A DNA stretch of 64,000 nucleotides, from positions 1-64,000 of the forward strand of contig LVAQ01000006.1 of assembly GCA_001604105.1 (NCBI GenBank), written 5' to 3'. This DNA is from Clostridiales bacterium Firm_11 (GTDB lineage: Bacteria; Bacillota; Clostridia; Christensenellales; Aristaeellaceae). The translations under genes and the position numbers were made by a program. Position 1 is the first letter of the stretch. Each line of letters begins with the position of its first letter. The notes beneath the pieces are model-generated. The model was not told the origin of the DNA. It did not search any database and worked only from the letters and a program-made list of their open reading frames with translations. Shown one piece after another: positions 1 to 8,711 of this stretch.

Positions 1-1
1 C

Positions 2-79
2 TGGCAACTTCCGCTTGACGTTCGGCTCCCTGCAAATGTGCGCAAAATTCTTGACGTGACCCAGAACGTTAGCCAGTGA
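2..79 (+). CDS. C-terminal tail of an unidentified protein (partial)
   Basis: An open frame enters from the left edge and runs 25 codons to a TGA at 77-79, reading like a charged and hydrophobic protein tail (WQLPLDVRLPANVRKILDV). It is followed by a bidirectional hairpin that could end it. Too little is present to assign a family, and it could be chance. Confidence 0.3.
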   Translation, partial: WQLPLDVRLPANVRKILDVTQNVSQ

Positions 80-132
80 TGGTCTTAAGTACAGCCAATA
101 TCCAAATATCTCGTTTGTTTTAGAGAACAGGC

Positions 133-166
133 AAAAGACCGCGCTGTATGCGAAGCGCGGTCTTTT
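133..166. terminator. Bidirectional intrinsic terminator
   Basis: A perfect 13-bp inverted repeat (AAAAGACCGCGCT, then its complement) has an 8-nt loop and T-rich tails on both strands. It lies just after the stop of the binding-protein gene on the minus strand and also suits a gene arriving from the left edge. Confidence 0.85.
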
Positions 167-182
167 ATAACGAGCGTATGGT

Positions 183-1274
183 TTAGTCGTACAAGTTCTG
201 TGCAATCTCTTCGGATGCAATATTGGCGGCGGTGTAGAATGCGCAGCCAGTATCCGTATCCTCAACCGCTTCACCGGACGCGGCAGCCAGCAGCATATCG
301 ATCAGCCTCTCGCCAATGCCGACGGGCGATTGCGTCACAGCGCCATACATGGTGCCAGCTGTTACAGCAGCTTTGATAACAGTGCCGGAGTCAAAGCCCA
401 CGGCGATGATCTGCGTATCATCCGAACCACAAACACCCAGTATCTCATTGGCAGTAATGATGCCTTCGGCGGCTGTCTGGTTAGAGCCAAAGATGGCGAG
501 TGTGTCGGCTTGGCTAAGCACAACGCCTGCTTCTGTGGCGCAAAGCTCCGCCGTGGTTTGCGCAGGAACGCGAGCCTCAATGATGATGTTTGCCTCTGAT
601 TCGGCAACTTTTTCACCCTTGGAATCGGTCACATACTTTTCGTTGCCAATCACGGCAACTTTGTAGCCATCCACGCTGGCAAGCTCTATGAACTTGTCAA
701 TGAAGCCCAAGCCACGGTTGGTGATTGACTCGGAAGTTGCATCCTGATTGATCTCACCGATGCGCACGGGCGCACTGGCAGCCGCGATGCGATCCTTGAT
801 TTTTGCGTAGAGGTTTTCAGCGACCACTTGACCCGCTACATAGTTGTTGGTAGAAGCGTTGGCCAACACCGCGCCTTCGGGTGCATTGGGCACACCGGAA
901 TCAAACCCGATGATCGGAATGCCCGCTTCCTGCGCGGCGGCAATGTTTGCGTTGAGCGCATTCACGTCCAAGGCGGCCAGGCCAATGGCGTCTGGTTTCG
1001 CATTAACAGCGGATTCAAACATGTTCACTTGGGAAGCAATGTCGCTTTCTGAGTCGGGACCGACGAAGTTAAACTTAACTTTTTCGTAGCCAGCCTCATC
1101 ATTGATCAACTTGGCTTGGCTGGTGGAACCCTTAAGAACTGCCTGCCAATAGGTGGATTGGAATCCTTTGGAGACGATCTCAAAGGAGTAGGTTTTCGCT
1201 TCGGTTGCAATCGCGAAGCTGCACATGCTGACAACCAAAGCCAGCGCCAGGAGAAGAGCCAGTGACTTTTTCAT
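183..1274 (-). CDS. Ribose-type sugar ABC transporter substrate-binding protein
   Basis: A 363-residue exported binding protein of the periplasmic-binding-protein type 1 (RbsB-like, Peripla_BP_4) family. It has an N-terminal signal peptide (MKKSLALLLALALV, probably cut after SFAIA) and the family pattern DAIGLAALD...IPIIGFDSG and later IAVGFDSG. It is the last gene of a minus-strand operon encoding an ATPase and two permeases. The adjacent fucose-type catabolic genes suggest a deoxyhexose or pentose ligand; this is inference. The signal peptide contains one Cys but no good lipobox, unusual for a Gram-positive binding protein. A GGGGG Shine-Dalgarno-like run precedes the ATG. A strong terminator follows. 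Confidence 0.9.
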   Translation of the reverse strand: MKKSLALLLALALVVSMCSFAIATEAKTYSFEIVSKGFQSTYWQAVLKGSTSQAKLINDEAGYEKVKFNFVGPDSESDIASQVNMFESAVNAKPDAIGLAALDVNALNANIAAAQEAGIPIIGFDSGVPNAPEGAVLANASTNNYVAGQVVAENLYAKIKDRIAAASAPVRIGEINQDATSESITNRGLGFIDKFIELASVDGYKVAVIGNEKYVTDSKGEKVAESEANIIIEARVPAQTTAELCATEAGVVLSQADTLAIFGSNQTAAEGIITANEILGVCGSDDTQIIAVGFDSGTVIKAAVTAGTMYGAVTQSPVGIGERLIDMLLAAASGEAVEDTDTGCAFYTAANIASEEIAQNLYD

Positions 1275-1329
1275 GTGATGAACCCCCTTCTGTATTATCT
1301 ATGCTCGCCCCAATCGGCGTACATAACAC

Positions 1330-2319
1330 TTATCCAGCGCGCTGTTTGCGATTGCGCGCCATATCAATGGTAACGGCAGTAATGATAATAGCCCCTGTGA
1401 TGATTTGCTGCCAATTGGCTTGTAATCCGATATAGGGTAAGCCGGTTTTCAGCAGCGAAATGAGACAAACACCAAGGAATGTTCCGATAATCGACCCGCT
1501 GCCGCCCGTCATGGCAGTACCACCGATGATCGCACCGCCGATAGCATCCAGTTCCAGCCCCGCGCCTGTGCCGGGTGTGATGTTGCTAAAGGTGCCCGCG
1601 TAGGCGATGGCTGCTAAACCAGCAAAGAAGCCAGAAAAAACATACGCCATGATATGCCAGCGCGCCGCATTGACACCGGAGAGTTTGAGCGCCTCTTTAT
1701 TGCTTCCAATCGCAAGGATATACCTTCCTACCCGCGTATGATTGAGAACGATGGACATGACCGTTACCAAGATGATAATCAAAACCATACCTACCGGGTA
1801 AATGGTACCGTCAATGGTAACCTTAAACAAATCGCGAAACCAGCTTCCATCCTGCCCCGCCATCGGCCAAACACCGCTCATGCCGCCTGTTAGAATTGAG
1901 CCCAGACCACGTACGATCATCATGCTGCATAGTGTTGTAATAAAAGGCGGCAGTTCAAGCTTGGCTACAATCACACCGTTAAAAAAACCAATGGCAACCC
2001 CCATGCCGATCGTCACCAGCATGGCGACCCCGATGGGCATCCCCATCTGCCGAATAATAAAGCTTCCGACGATGGAGTAGCAGATCACCCCTGTGCCGAT
2101 AGACAGATCTACGCCGCCAGTTAATAATGGAAACGTTACGCCAATGGACATAAGCATGATATAGTACATATAGCTGCTCATGGTAATGAGGGTCGTATAG
2201 CGTCGGAAGGATTCACTGGCGATGCTAAAGAATGCAAACAGCACTATCAATACCCCGATGATGACGAGCCGTTGTGTGCCGATAGCCTTTATAATCGACT
2301 TTCCTGTTGCCCTGGTCAT
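1330..2319 (-). CDS. Ribose-type ABC transporter permease
   Basis: A 329-residue membrane protein of the BPD_transp_2 family (RbsC/AraH/XylH-like) with about eight to ten hydrophobic segments. The family motif region IGSNKEALKLSGVN is clear, as is GLELDAIGGAIIGGTAMTGGSGS near the C terminus. It forms the membrane channel with the second permease at 2353-3354. GGAGG lies 7 nt before the ATG. Two different permeases in one operon suggest a heterodimeric channel, whereas RbsC is homodimeric. The substrate is not readable from the sequence. Confidence 0.9.
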   Translation of the reverse strand: MTRATGKSIIKAIGTQRLVIIGVLIVLFAFFSIASESFRRYTTLITMSSYMYYIMLMSIGVTFPLLTGGVDLSIGTGVICYSIVGSFIIRQMGMPIGVAMLVTIGMGVAIGFFNGVIVAKLELPPFITTLCSMMIVRGLGSILTGGMSGVWPMAGQDGSWFRDLFKVTIDGTIYPVGMVLIIILVTVMSIVLNHTRVGRYILAIGSNKEALKLSGVNAARWHIMAYVFSGFFAGLAAIAYAGTFSNITPGTGAGLELDAIGGAIIGGTAMTGGSGSIIGTFLGVCLISLLKTGLPYIGLQANWQQIITGAIIITAVTIDMARNRKQRAG

Positions 2320-2352
2320 ATGTGTGCCTCCAATCCTATTGTGTTGCAGCGT

Positions 2353-3354
2353 TCAGTTCCGGCGCTTGCGGCTCATGATATCCGCAGTCACCGCGCCAAG
2401 CACAATCAAGCCGGTGAGCACATATTGATAAGAAATGGTAAACCCCATGGCAAGGATGCCCTCCTGCATCAGCGCCACAATGATGGCGCCGATAACCGTG
2501 CCAAGGATGGAAGCCGAACCGCCGGCCATGGAGGTTCCACCCATGACGCAAGCCGCAATCGCTTCGTTGTTAAAGGTATCCCCCAAGCCAGGCTGTACCG
2601 TAGTATAGGCGCCAACATAAAAAATCGCCGCAACACCCGCAAGCGTTCCACTCAGAATATAGGCTAACATCTCCCACCTGCGCGTATCCACACCGGAAAG
2701 GCGCACGGCTTCCTTATTACTGCCAAGACACAGCATATACCGACCGGCACGCGTTTTATAGAGTACCACCGCGCAAATCGCAGCCACAAGGCAAAGAATC
2801 ACAAATCCGGTTGGCAGATTGTTCCACTTAACCAAATAGCGATACCATGAGGAAGTCGCTTCCGCTGCGGGCCATGTAACGGATTGTGTCTTGGTAAATA
2901 TTGACCCAACCCCTTTGGCAACCTGCATCAACGCCATTGATGTGATGAATGACGGCAGATGCCTGAAAGCAACAAAATAACCGCCTATACTGCCAAACAA
3001 CGCGCCTACCGCAATGCTGATGAAAATGCAAAACCATAGCGGCAAATTGAACTTGGTCAGGCAATAGCCAGATATCAGCGCCGAGCAAAACATAACTGGC
3101 CCGATGGAGAAATCGATGCCCCCGGTAGCGATAACAAATGTCACGCCAAGTCCCAAAAACCCGATGAAATATGCGTAGTTAAGCGCACTCATAACACGAT
3201 TGTAGTTTACAAAACTGGAGCCATTCCGTAATATGGGCGTCAAAATGGTAAAAAAGCCATACATCAGAAATATAATCAGAATCAGCACAACGCGGTTAAA
3301 TCCGATTAATTTGACAAACCGCAGGTTCTTGAACTTCTGGAGCGCTGCCTTCAC
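2353..3354 (-). CDS. Ribose-type ABC transporter permease (second subunit)
   Basis: A 333-residue BPD_transp_2 family permease related to the 1330-2319 protein: LGSNKEAVRLSGVDTRRWE and NNEAIAACVMGGTSMAGGSAS align with its GSNKEALKLSGVN and IIGGTAMTGGSGS stretches. It has many hydrophobic helices and a basic N-terminal tail. Translation starts at a GTG with GGAGG 9 nt upstream. It sits 14 nt downstream of the ATPase gene, so the two are co-transcribed. Confidence 0.9.
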   Translation of the reverse strand: MKAALQKFKNLRFVKLIGFNRVVLILIIFLMYGFFTILTPILRNGSSFVNYNRVMSALNYAYFIGFLGLGVTFVIATGGIDFSIGPVMFCSALISGYCLTKFNLPLWFCIFISIAVGALFGSIGGYFVAFRHLPSFITSMALMQVAKGVGSIFTKTQSVTWPAAEATSSWYRYLVKWNNLPTGFVILCLVAAICAVVLYKTRAGRYMLCLGSNKEAVRLSGVDTRRWEMLAYILSGTLAGVAAIFYVGAYTTVQPGLGDTFNNEAIAACVMGGTSMAGGSASILGTVIGAIIVALMQEGILAMGFTISYQYVLTGLIVLGAVTADIMSRKRRN

Positions 3355-3368
3355 GTTGCCTTTCCTCC

Positions 3369-4871
3369 TTACACTGCGATGTCGCGTGTCGCCGCGTTCA
3401 TAATCTTTTCCTGAGTCGCTTCGGCCACGTCAAACTCCGCTGTGATCCTTCCTTCGCACATAACGATGATTCGATCGCTCATGCGCAGTATTTCCGGCAT
3501 CTCGGAGGATATCATGATGATGGACTTTCCTTCTTTTACCAAGAGGTTCATCAGTTCATAGATTTCTTGTTTTGCCCCGACGTCAATACCCCGCGTTGGT
3601 TCATCAAATATAAGGATATTGCTATTAGAAATAAGCCATTTAGCAACAACCACTTTTTGCTGATTGCCGCCGGATAAGTTCATGACCAACTGTTCGATTC
3701 CGGGGGTTTTGGTTTTGAGCGCAGCCACATAGGCAGTCGTGTCCTTACGCTCTGCAGTGCTGTCTATCAAATCGCCCCGCTTAACATAACGCCGCAGACA
3801 AGCAAGTGTCGAATTCTCAACAATGTTCTTCTTTAAAACAACACCGTAACGTTTTCGATCTTCCGACAGGTAACCGATGCCTTCGCGCACCGCGTCCTGC
3901 GGAGAATGGATTTGAACCTTTTTTCCGTTGATGAACACTTCGCCGCTCTCTTTAATATCTGCGCCAAACACGGCACGCGCTGTTTCCGTGCGTCCGGCAC
4001 CCATGAGCCCCGAGAAACCGAGTATCTCGCCTTTCCGCAATTCAAAGCTGACATCCCGCACCATACGCCCAGCATTCAGATTCGCTACTTTGAGCACCAC
4101 CGGCGCATCCGCCGGCACATGGCTAACTGTCTTTGGCTTTTCGAATATAACGCGGCCCACCATCATCCGTACGATATCATCCTTACTACTCTGTGCGGTT
4201 ATGAGCGTACCTACGGTTTTCCCATCACGCATCACCGTCACGCGATCAGTTATCTGTTTGATTTCATCCATTCGGTGAGAAATATATACGATTCCGTATT
4301 GCTTGTTTCGCAAAACACGGATGATGCGGAAGAGTTGTTCAATCTCCGTATCGGTCAATGCCGCACTGGGTTCGTCAAAAATGATCACTTTGGCTTCATG
4401 GGAAATTGCCTTCGCAATTTCACACATCTGCTGTTTACCAACCGTGAGGCGTCCCATTTTTTCCTTGGGATCGATGTCGATATTGAGCTGACGAAACAGC
4501 TGACGTGCCGCGTCATTCATTTGCGCATCATCAATCAAAAATCCTCTGGTATGCTCACGACCAATGAAAATATTCTGCGCGACTGTCAAGTGACCCATCA
4601 TATTGAGCTCCTGATGAACGATCACGATGCCTGCGGCTTGAGCCTCGCGTGGGCTTGAAAAACAGACTTTTCGCCCATCATATACAATAGAACCTGCATC
4701 CCTGCTGTAGATACCCGTGAGCACTTTCATCAGCGTGGATTTGCCCGCGCCGTTCTCCCCCATCAACGCGTGAACCTCGCCTTTGGCAACTTCAAGGCTT
4801 ACGTGATCCAGCGCATGAACGCCAGGGAATGACTTATCGATGCCCTCCATCGTCAGGATGACTTCGTTCAA
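3369..4871 (-). CDS. Ribose-type sugar ABC transporter ATP-binding protein (two nucleotide-binding domains)
   Basis: A 500-residue duplicated ATPase of the RbsA/MglA/XylG type. The N-terminal half has Walker A GENGAGKST and Walker B VIIFDEPSA. The C-terminal half has the degenerate GLMGAGRTE loop typical of the family, then LSGGNQQKVVVAKWL and ILIFDEPTRGIDVGAK. Length matches the family. It powers import through the two downstream permeases. The start appears to be TTG, with AAGGA 6 nt upstream; no better in-frame ATG is seen. It is the first gene of the operon, behind a good promoter at 4996-5024. Confidence 0.93.
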   Translation of the reverse strand: MNEVILTMEGIDKSFPGVHALDHVSLEVAKGEVHALMGENGAGKSTLMKVLTGIYSRDAGSIVYDGRKVCFSSPREAQAAGIVIVHQELNMMGHLTVAQNIFIGREHTRGFLIDDAQMNDAARQLFRQLNIDIDPKEKMGRLTVGKQQMCEIAKAISHEAKVIIFDEPSAALTDTEIEQLFRIIRVLRNKQYGIVYISHRMDEIKQITDRVTVMRDGKTVGTLITAQSSKDDIVRMMVGRVIFEKPKTVSHVPADAPVVLKVANLNAGRMVRDVSFELRKGEILGFSGLMGAGRTETARAVFGADIKESGEVFINGKKVQIHSPQDAVREGIGYLSEDRKRYGVVLKKNIVENSTLACLRRYVKRGDLIDSTAERKDTTAYVAALKTKTPGIEQLVMNLSGGNQQKVVVAKWLISNSNILIFDEPTRGIDVGAKQEIYELMNLLVKEGKSIIMISSEMPEILRMSDRIIVMCEGRITAEFDVAEATQEKIMNAATRDIAV

Positions 4872-4995
4872 TTCCGATCCTTCCTTCCGGCTACGCGTTA
4901 TCTGCTGCCAAGCCGCCTTTGATTGCTTTTATGCTCGAAGTCAGCAGAATTGAAATCCAGTTGCTGTGTAAAGCGTAACGTTTCTTTTTGCGAAT

Positions 4996-5024
4996 AATAT
5001 ACAATAGGTATTAAGATATGTCAA
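4996..5024 (-). promoter_or_regulatory. Sigma-A promoter of the sugar ABC operon
   Basis: On the minus strand a perfect TTGACA (-35, 5019-5024) is separated by 17 nt from TATATT (-10, 4996-5001). It drives the ATPase-permease-permease-binding protein operon with a leader of about 120 nt. The 4872-5156 gap otherwise holds only the palindrome at 5031-5046. Confidence 0.8.
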
Positions 5025-5030
5025 GCATTA

Positions 5031-5046
5031 TGATTAAATTTTATCA
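5031..5046. promoter_or_regulatory. Near-perfect palindrome upstream of the sugar ABC promoter
   Basis: TGATTAAATTTTATCA is a 16-bp inverted repeat with one mismatched pair, ending 7 nt from the -35 box. That position suits an activator or repressor site; the AraC-type gene next door is a possible partner, but this is inference. Confidence 0.45.
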
Positions 5047-5156
5047 ACAATGAAGTAATTTCAGGTTTGTATTTCAATTACTCACACACTGAATATCTGC
5101 ATATAATATGTACGTTTCGCATGGTTCGTACACGACTACCCTACACGCGAACCCCT

Positions 5157-6071
5157 TTAGGAAGGTATAAAAGACCCTGCATCCAGAGTCTGGTGCAAGG
5201 ATGAACGATCCTTCCCGCATAGCAATCGCCGATATCGGCCAGGCGTCATTCCCTTGTATTTCTTGAAGCAGCGAATAAAGTAATTCAAATCCGAATAACC
5301 AATATCCATCGCGATTTCGGTCACATTGCGATTGGTAGCCGCAAAAGCGTAACAGGCAAGTTCTATCCGGTAAAAAGCAATATAGTCCATCGGGCTGCGG
5401 TGCGTTGCCTCTCGGAAGAAACGGCAGAAGTACTTTGGGGTCATCCCCACAACTGCGGATAACTGCTTGAGCGTAGGCGGGTTCGCATAATTGGTTTCAA
5501 TGGCTTCAAACACACGCTTAAGCGCAAGCATTTTCTTATTCTCACCAGGATCAGGCAGATCATTGCGTTTATACGAACCTGTTTGATAAGTCACCCCAAC
5601 AAAGTGGAAAAGGCATCCCAAGGTAATGAGCGAATACCCCTCGCTATGCTTGCGTAATGCTTCAAACATTGGTAGAACGGCCTGCCTGGTAACACGGCTG
5701 TTTGCGGCAAAGCGGGGATATATATCCACCTTGCCAAGAAGTACATCTTCAATATACCGTTTGCACAGGTCGTTACTCTTCAGCAATAGCCGCATATCAA
5801 AAACAACGCATTCGTAAATGCACTCCTCCGGCGTGCCGCCATGCAGCAGGCCGGAAGCGATATACGCAACATCGCCCGCATGAAGCGTATGATCCGCATT
5901 GCCCACGGAAAGCAGAAATGTGCCCTGTAGTACATGCAGTATCTCCACCTCTGCATGCCAATGGTAGGGCATCTCATAGCGATTGTGCTTTTTATCTACG
6001 AAATGGTAATCCAGCGGAAAATCGGGAGAACCTCTTTGCTTGCTTTCGTGGTATTGCAATTTGTTCATCAT
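5157..6071 (-). CDS. AraC-family transcriptional regulator
   Basis: A 304-residue regulator with an N-terminal cupin-like effector domain (YEMPYHWHAEVEILHVLQG, HAGDVAYIASGLLHGG) and a C-terminal AraC double helix-turn-helix (LKQLSAVVGMTPKYFCRFF; NVTEIAMDIGYSDLNYFIRCFKKYKGMTPGRYR). GGGAG 6 nt upstream supports the ATG at 6071 over one 48 nt further out. It is transcribed away from the fucose-type operon and towards the ABC operon. By family and position it is the likely local activator of both units, responding to the sugar. Confidence 0.92.
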   Translation of the reverse strand: MMNKLQYHESKQRGSPDFPLDYHFVDKKHNRYEMPYHWHAEVEILHVLQGTFLLSVGNADHTLHAGDVAYIASGLLHGGTPEECIYECVVFDMRLLLKSNDLCKRYIEDVLLGKVDIYPRFAANSRVTRQAVLPMFEALRKHSEGYSLITLGCLFHFVGVTYQTGSYKRNDLPDPGENKKMLALKRVFEAIETNYANPPTLKQLSAVVGMTPKYFCRFFREATHRSPMDYIAFYRIELACYAFAATNRNVTEIAMDIGYSDLNYFIRCFKKYKGMTPGRYRRLLCGKDRSSLHQTLDAGSFIPS

Positions 6072-6119
6072 GCTTATCTCCCTACACGATTTGGTGAATA
6101 TTGTGCTATTTTTGGCCAT

Positions 6120-6156
6120 GATAACATGAGTAATCCGTTATCGCAAGATGTATAAT
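6120..6156 (+). promoter_or_regulatory. Promoter and candidate operator of the fucose-type operon
   Basis: A perfect TATAAT (6151-6156) has no recognisable -35 box 17 nt upstream. Where that box should be lies an inverted repeat GATAAC...GTTATC (6120-6125 and 6137-6142, 11-nt gap). A strong -10 with no -35 is typical of an activator-dependent promoter, fitting the divergent AraC gene. Confidence 0.55.
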
Positions 6157-6189
6157 GCTATTATGCTTTTGTGAAAGAAGGAAACACAT

Positions 6190-6906
6190 ATGAATACTGA
6201 TCAGATTAAAGCAATGATATGCGATATCTGCCATAAAATGTGGCAACTTGGATGGGTTGCGGCAAACGACGGTAACGTTTCGGTTAAGATGGAGGACGGC
6301 ACCTTTTGGATTACGCCATCCGGCATCAGCAAGAGTATGATCACGCCAAATAAACTGCTGCATGTCAACCACAGGATGGAAGTGCTGAAAGGGCCGGAAG
6401 GCAGCGTACCCTCCAGCGAAATCAAAATGCACATGCGCTGCTATGAAAAACGTGATGATGTGGGTGCCGTAGTGCATGCACACCCACCCACCGCAACAGG
6501 CTATGCCGTGGCAAACATACCGCTGGATGAATACAGCATGATTGAAACCGTCATCGCCATTGGCGCGATTCCCGTAACGCCATATGGAGCGCCTTCTACC
6601 TATGAAGTCCCCGATGCTATCGAACCTTATCTGGAGAAGCATGATGTGATGCTATTACAAAACCATGGCGCACTTGCTGTGGGTAAGGATTTGCTTACCG
6701 CCTATTATCGTATGGAAACCCTCGAATTGTTTGCGAAGATCAGCTTTACCGCACGCATGCTTGGCGGCGCAAAAGAGATTTCTCCACAGAACGTTGAAAA
6801 GCTGCTACATCTGCGGGAAAACTTCTACCATGTCTCCGGTAGGCATCCCGGGTATGTAAAATGTTCGCCAGGAGAACGAAAGGATCATGATAAGGAGGAC
6901 AAATGA
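6190..6906 (+). CDS. fucA: Class II aldolase, L-fuculose-1-phosphate aldolase type
   Basis: A 238-residue zinc-dependent aldolase of the FucA/AraD family. It carries the N-terminal NDGNVSVKMEDGTFWITPSG signature, a catalytic-type Glu in SSEIKMHM, the zinc histidines in VVHAHPP, and the third histidine in QNHGAL. FucA cleaves L-fuculose-1-phosphate to dihydroxyacetone phosphate and L-lactaldehyde in the cytoplasm. The downstream FucI and FGGY kinase support this over a ribulose-phosphate epimerase role. AAGGA precedes the ATG. The gene ends directly against the fucI start codon, with the GGAGG for fucI inside its last codons. Confidence 0.85.
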   Translation: MNTDQIKAMICDICHKMWQLGWVAANDGNVSVKMEDGTFWITPSGISKSMITPNKLLHVNHRMEVLKGPEGSVPSSEIKMHMRCYEKRDDVGAVVHAHPPTATGYAVANIPLDEYSMIETVIAIGAIPVTPYGAPSTYEVPDAIEPYLEKHDVMLLQNHGALAVGKDLLTAYYRMETLELFAKISFTARMLGGAKEISPQNVEKLLHLRENFYHVSGRHPGYVKCSPGERKDHDKEDK

Positions 6907-8688
6907 ATGCTATACCCTAAAATCGGAATTCGTCCTGTGATCGACGGCCGTTGGGGCGGCGTGCGGGAGGGGCTGGAAAACCAGACCATGCTGATGGCAC
7001 AAGGCGCAAAAAAACTGATCGAGTGTTTGAAATACCCCGATGGCACACCAGTACAAGCAGTCCTTTCCCCGACTACCATCGGCGGCGGAGCAGAAGCCGC
7101 ACTTTGCGAGGAACACTTTGCCATGCATAATGTTGTGGCGACGCTCACCGTTACGCCTTGCTGGTGCTATGGTATGGAGACGTTTGATATGAATCCCCTG
7201 ACCATCAAAGCCGTTTGGGGGTTCAATGGTACCGAACGTCCTGGTGCGGTTTACCTTGCGGCGGTATTAGCCGCTTACGCCCAAAAAGGGTTACCCGCCT
7301 TTGGCATCTATGGCCACGATGTACAGGACGCTTCTGATACGGAGATACCAGCTGATGTGACGGAAAAAATCCTTCGCTTTGTGCGCTGCGCAATTGCCAT
7401 CGGCTGGATGAAAAACAAAGCGTATGTGAATATCGGCGGTGTTTCGATGGGAATCATGGGTAGTTACTGTGATACCATGGCCTTCCAGAAATACTTTGGT
7501 ATCCGTACCGAATGGGTGGATATGACAGAGATTCTACGGCGAATAAAGCTCGAAATCTTTGATCCCAATGAGTTTACAAAAGCGATTGCGTGGGTCAAAA
7601 CGCATTGCAGTGAAGGTTACGATTGTAATGCAGGCAAGGTTCTGCCGGAGGTAATCACCCGTTCCAGAACCATTCCCGTGGAAGAAGACTGGCCGTTCAT
7701 TGTAAAGATGACGTTAATCATGCGTGATATCCTCTTTGGAAACCCCAAGCTTGCGCAGCTTGGCTGGCATGAGGAAGCCCTTGGAAAAAATGCGATTGCA
7801 GGCGGTTTTCAAGGCCAGCGTCACTGGACAGATTGGCTGCCCAACGCGGATTTTACAGAAAGCATCATGGCCAGTACCTTTGACTGGAATGGTCCAAAAG
7901 CACCTACCGCCTTTGCCACGGAGAATGACACCCTCAACGGCGTGGCGATGCTGTTAGGCTCGCTGTTATCGCAAACCGCTCCCTGCTTTCATGATGTGCG
8001 CACCTACTGGAGTCCAGCATCTATGAAACGTGTTGCAGGCTGGACGCCAGTCGGGCAGGCCTCCGATGGTATCATCCATCTAATCAATAGCGGCGCAACC
8101 GCTCTGGATTGTACTGGTGCCAGCCGTGACGCGCATGGCAATCCAATCATGAAACCTTTTTGGGAAATGACCGATACGGACATTTCCGCTTGCCTGCGGG
8201 CTACCGATTGGTGCCGGGCGAATTATGAGTATTTTCGAGGCGGCGGTTTCTCAAGCCACTTCAAAACACAGTCTGAAATGCCAGTAACGTTGTTGCGGGT
8301 CAATATGGTCGATGGTGTAGGTCTGGTGCTACAGCTTGCAGAAGGTTCAACTGTGGTACTGCCCGAAGAGGTTCATAAATGCCTTGATGATCGTACCGAT
8401 CGCACGTGGCCTACCACATGGTTTGCTCCGCGGCTTACCGGAACAGGCGCTTTTCAGGATGTATACAGCGTGATGGCTAATTGGGGGGCAAACCATGGTG
8501 TAACGGTTTACGGTCATATTGGCGTTGATCTGATTACCCTGTGCGCCATGCTTCGCATTCCGGTCTGTATGCATAATATTCCGGCTGAAAACATCTATCG
8601 GCCGCATAGTTGGGCTTCGTTTGGTACTATGGATACGCAGGCTGCCGATTATGCTGCCTGTAAACACTATCGACCACTTTACGATTAA
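6907..8688 (+). CDS. fucI: L-fucose isomerase
   Basis: A 593-residue enzyme of the expected FucI length. It begins with KIGIRPVIDGRWGGVREGLE and contains the family stretches VTPCWCYGMET and YVNIGGVSMGIMGSY, followed by TEWVDMTEILRRI, which carries the first metal-ligand Glu. It isomerises L-fucose to L-fuculose using a divalent metal; the family also accepts D-arabinose. It has no gap from the aldolase gene and is followed 23 nt later by the kinase, giving a complete isomerase-kinase-aldolase set. Confidence 0.93.
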   Translation: MLYPKIGIRPVIDGRWGGVREGLENQTMLMAQGAKKLIECLKYPDGTPVQAVLSPTTIGGGAEAALCEEHFAMHNVVATLTVTPCWCYGMETFDMNPLTIKAVWGFNGTERPGAVYLAAVLAAYAQKGLPAFGIYGHDVQDASDTEIPADVTEKILRFVRCAIAIGWMKNKAYVNIGGVSMGIMGSYCDTMAFQKYFGIRTEWVDMTEILRRIKLEIFDPNEFTKAIAWVKTHCSEGYDCNAGKVLPEVITRSRTIPVEEDWPFIVKMTLIMRDILFGNPKLAQLGWHEEALGKNAIAGGFQGQRHWTDWLPNADFTESIMASTFDWNGPKAPTAFATENDTLNGVAMLLGSLLSQTAPCFHDVRTYWSPASMKRVAGWTPVGQASDGIIHLINSGATALDCTGASRDAHGNPIMKPFWEMTDTDISACLRATDWCRANYEYFRGGGFSSHFKTQSEMPVTLLRVNMVDGVGLVLQLAEGSTVVLPEEVHKCLDDRTDRTWPTTWFAPRLTGTGAFQDVYSVMANWGANHGVTVYGHIGVDLITLCAMLRIPVCMHNIPAENIYRPHSWASFGTMDTQAADYAACKHYRPLYD

Positions 8689-8711
8689 GTGGTCATTTGG
8701 AGGGGTAGCCC

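Noticed and set aside
3906..4658. 250-codon open frame antisense to the sugar ABC ATPase gene
   Set aside because: The minus strand carries an unmistakable duplicated ATPase with all motifs; the opposite frame has no ribosome site or family features.
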